From Clostridium sp. OF09-36 (GTDB lineage Bacteria > Bacillota > Clostridia > Lachnospirales > Lachnospiraceae): DNA of 64,000 nt. A program made the position numbers and the translations under genes. The stretch is taken from NCBI RefSeq assembly GCF_003481985.1, contig NZ_QUMD01000007.1, positions 62,001 through 126,000 on the forward strand, read 5' to 3'. This document shows, in pieces, positions 63,186-64,000 of the stretch. Position 1 is the stretch's first letter, and every line of letters starts with the position of its first letter. The notes beneath the pieces are model-generated. The model searched no databases. It was not told the DNA's origin and was given only the letters and a program-made list of their open reading frames with translations.

Positions 63186-64000
63186 CTTCTGATTCCTCTT
63201 TCTGCTGTTCTAAATTTTCCCGTTCTTGCTGTTCTTTTAAATCCTGATTGCCGGAATCCTGACGTTGCTCCAAATCTTCTATTTGCAAGTCATCCTGCTC
63301 TTCCATGAGTTCCGTCAGCACCTCTTCGACTTCCTCTTCCGGTGTTTGCGCCGCTTCTTCGCCCTGCTCACCGAGTTTCATCTGCAGCTCCTCCTCGACC
63401 TCCTGGATGATTTCTTCTTCCTGCTCCGGATTCATGGTAGGAAGGCCAACCATGGAGCTGACACCAAAGCGCCGCAAAAATTCCTCTGTGGTGGCAAACA
63501 ATGCCGGACGGCCTGGTGCGTCCAGACGGCCTGCTTCATATACAAGGCCATATTCTACCAGACGGTTTACCGCATGGTCAGAGTTTACACCACGGATCTT
63601 GCCGATTTCCATTTTTGTCACCGGCTGGCGGTATGCAATGATGGAAAGCGTCTCTAAAATGACATCTGTAAGCACATGCTTCTTCGGTGCCACGGCCACC
63701 CGGATCAGATTTTCATAATAGTCCTGGCAGGTGCACATCTGGTATGCATTTTCCAGTTCCAGAATACGCATGCCTCGTTTTTCTTCCTCGTAGCGCTTCT
63801 GCAGATGCAGCACGACACGCTTTGCAATGTCCTCGCTCTGATCGATTGCGATCGCCAGCTGGCGCAGCTCCACGGAATTGCCCATGGTAAATAAAACAGC
63901 CTCGATGATTGCCTCCCAGTCTTCTGCGTGGTACTGTGTATTTTCTCTTGTGGACTTTCCGGCAGTTCCGTTTCCAAGTACCTTTCCACCTGCTGTTTCA
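63166..64000 (-). CDS. scpB: Segregation and condensation protein B (start not in window)
   Basis: The winged-helix subunit of the SMC-ScpAB condensin. It has two winged helices: EAVLFTMGNSVELRQLAIAI, HVLTDVILETLSIIAYRQPV, TKMEIGKIRGVNSDHAVNRL and GRLDAPGRPALFATTEEFL. An exceptional tail of about 80 residues rich in Glu, Gln and Asp follows, roughly double the usual. The ATG at 63885 cannot be the start because the first helix (DWEAIIEAVLFTM) lies upstream in the open frame, which runs to the window edge. A better-looking frame (ERYLETELPESPQE) switches near 63945, so a further base deletion is suspected there. scpA should lie just beyond the window. Confidence 0.88.
   Translation of the reverse strand, partial: ETAGGKVLGNGTAGKSTRENTQYHAEDWEAIIEAVLFTMGNSVELRQLAIAIDQSEDIAKRVVLHLQKRYEEEKRGMRILELENAYQMCTCQDYYENLIRVAVAPKKHVLTDVILETLSIIAYRQPVTKMEIGKIRGVNSDHAVNRLVEYGLVYEAGRLDAPGRPALFATTEEFLRRFGVSSMVGLPTMNPEQEEEIIQEVEEELQMKLGEQGEEAAQTPEEEVEEVLTELMEEQDDLQIEDLEQRQDSGNQDLKEQQERENLEQQKEESEDAEDQN

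Noticed and set aside
1..64000. Mobile elements, prophage, integrases, toxin-antitoxin or restriction systems
   Set aside because: None was recognisable; all genes are housekeeping, metabolic or signalling types with uniform base composition.

Overview
This 64 kb window looks like chromosomal DNA of a spore-forming Lachnospiraceae-type Clostridium. The GC content is moderate and the ribosome-binding sites are strong AGGAGG types. The order tig-clpP-clpX-lon-engB, cmk-ispH-S1, a single-chain PurL, YesM/YesN-type signalling next to mglBAC, an alpha/beta-type spore protein and an anaerobic cobalamin pathway all fit that group. Species cannot be told from the sequence alone. Almost everything lies on the minus strand. 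No tRNA, rRNA, CRISPR array, prophage or insertion sequence was seen.

Layout. 1-2.1 kb: the end of citG (+), an M19 dipeptidase and methylglyoxal synthase. 2.2-8.7 kb: the protein quality-control cluster engB-lon-clpX-clpP-tig, read right to left. 8.7-13.2 kb: a solute-binding lipoprotein next to a membrane GGDEF-EAL protein. 13.4 kb: a CYTH-domain protein (+). 13.9-23.3 kb: a galactose-type sugar system in transcription order, namely YesN-like regulator, YesM-like kinase, membrane-anchored binding protein, galactose-binding lipoprotein, mglB, mglA and mglC. 23.4-33.2 kb: a cobalamin operon, cbiD, cbiG, cbiJ-cbiE fusion, cbiT-cbiA fusion, cobU, cobS, a second cobU-like gene, cbiB and cobD, from one clear promoter with only about a 30-nt leader. 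33.3-35.1 kb: a spore protein and a PadR/DUF1700/small membrane protein/PspC envelope-stress module. 35.3-37.7 kb: a duplicated-motif small protein, gltS and a nitroreductase. 37.9-44 kb: S1 protein, ispH, cmk, a BaiN-like flavoprotein and an M28 peptidase lipoprotein. 44.3-49.5 kb: aspartokinase and purL. 49.7-53.8 kb: one operon with a defective transglutaminase-like protein, luxS, a PAS-GGDEF-EAL phosphodiesterase and a shortened sigma-70-like protein. 54.1-58.8 kb: carA and a carB with a flavin-oxidase-like domain fused at its C-terminus. 59-64 kb: a SpoIID-like/peptidoglycan-binding protein (+), then hflX, a TPR protein, dut and scpB.

One property colours everything. At least 13 single-base deletions, mostly in short homopolymers, split 11 otherwise full-length genes, aspartokinase three times. 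Restoring the missing bases makes every one of these genes a multiple of three and rejoins conserved sequence. Uncorrected sequencing or assembly error is the likeliest cause, so these genes are annotated as whole CDS with the break position stated.

The most interesting biology is the luxS/phosphodiesterase/sigma-like operon, the pairing of solute-binding proteins with sensory output proteins, the unusual cobalamin gene fusions without a riboswitch, the CarB fusion, and several small repeat-bearing membrane or secreted proteins.
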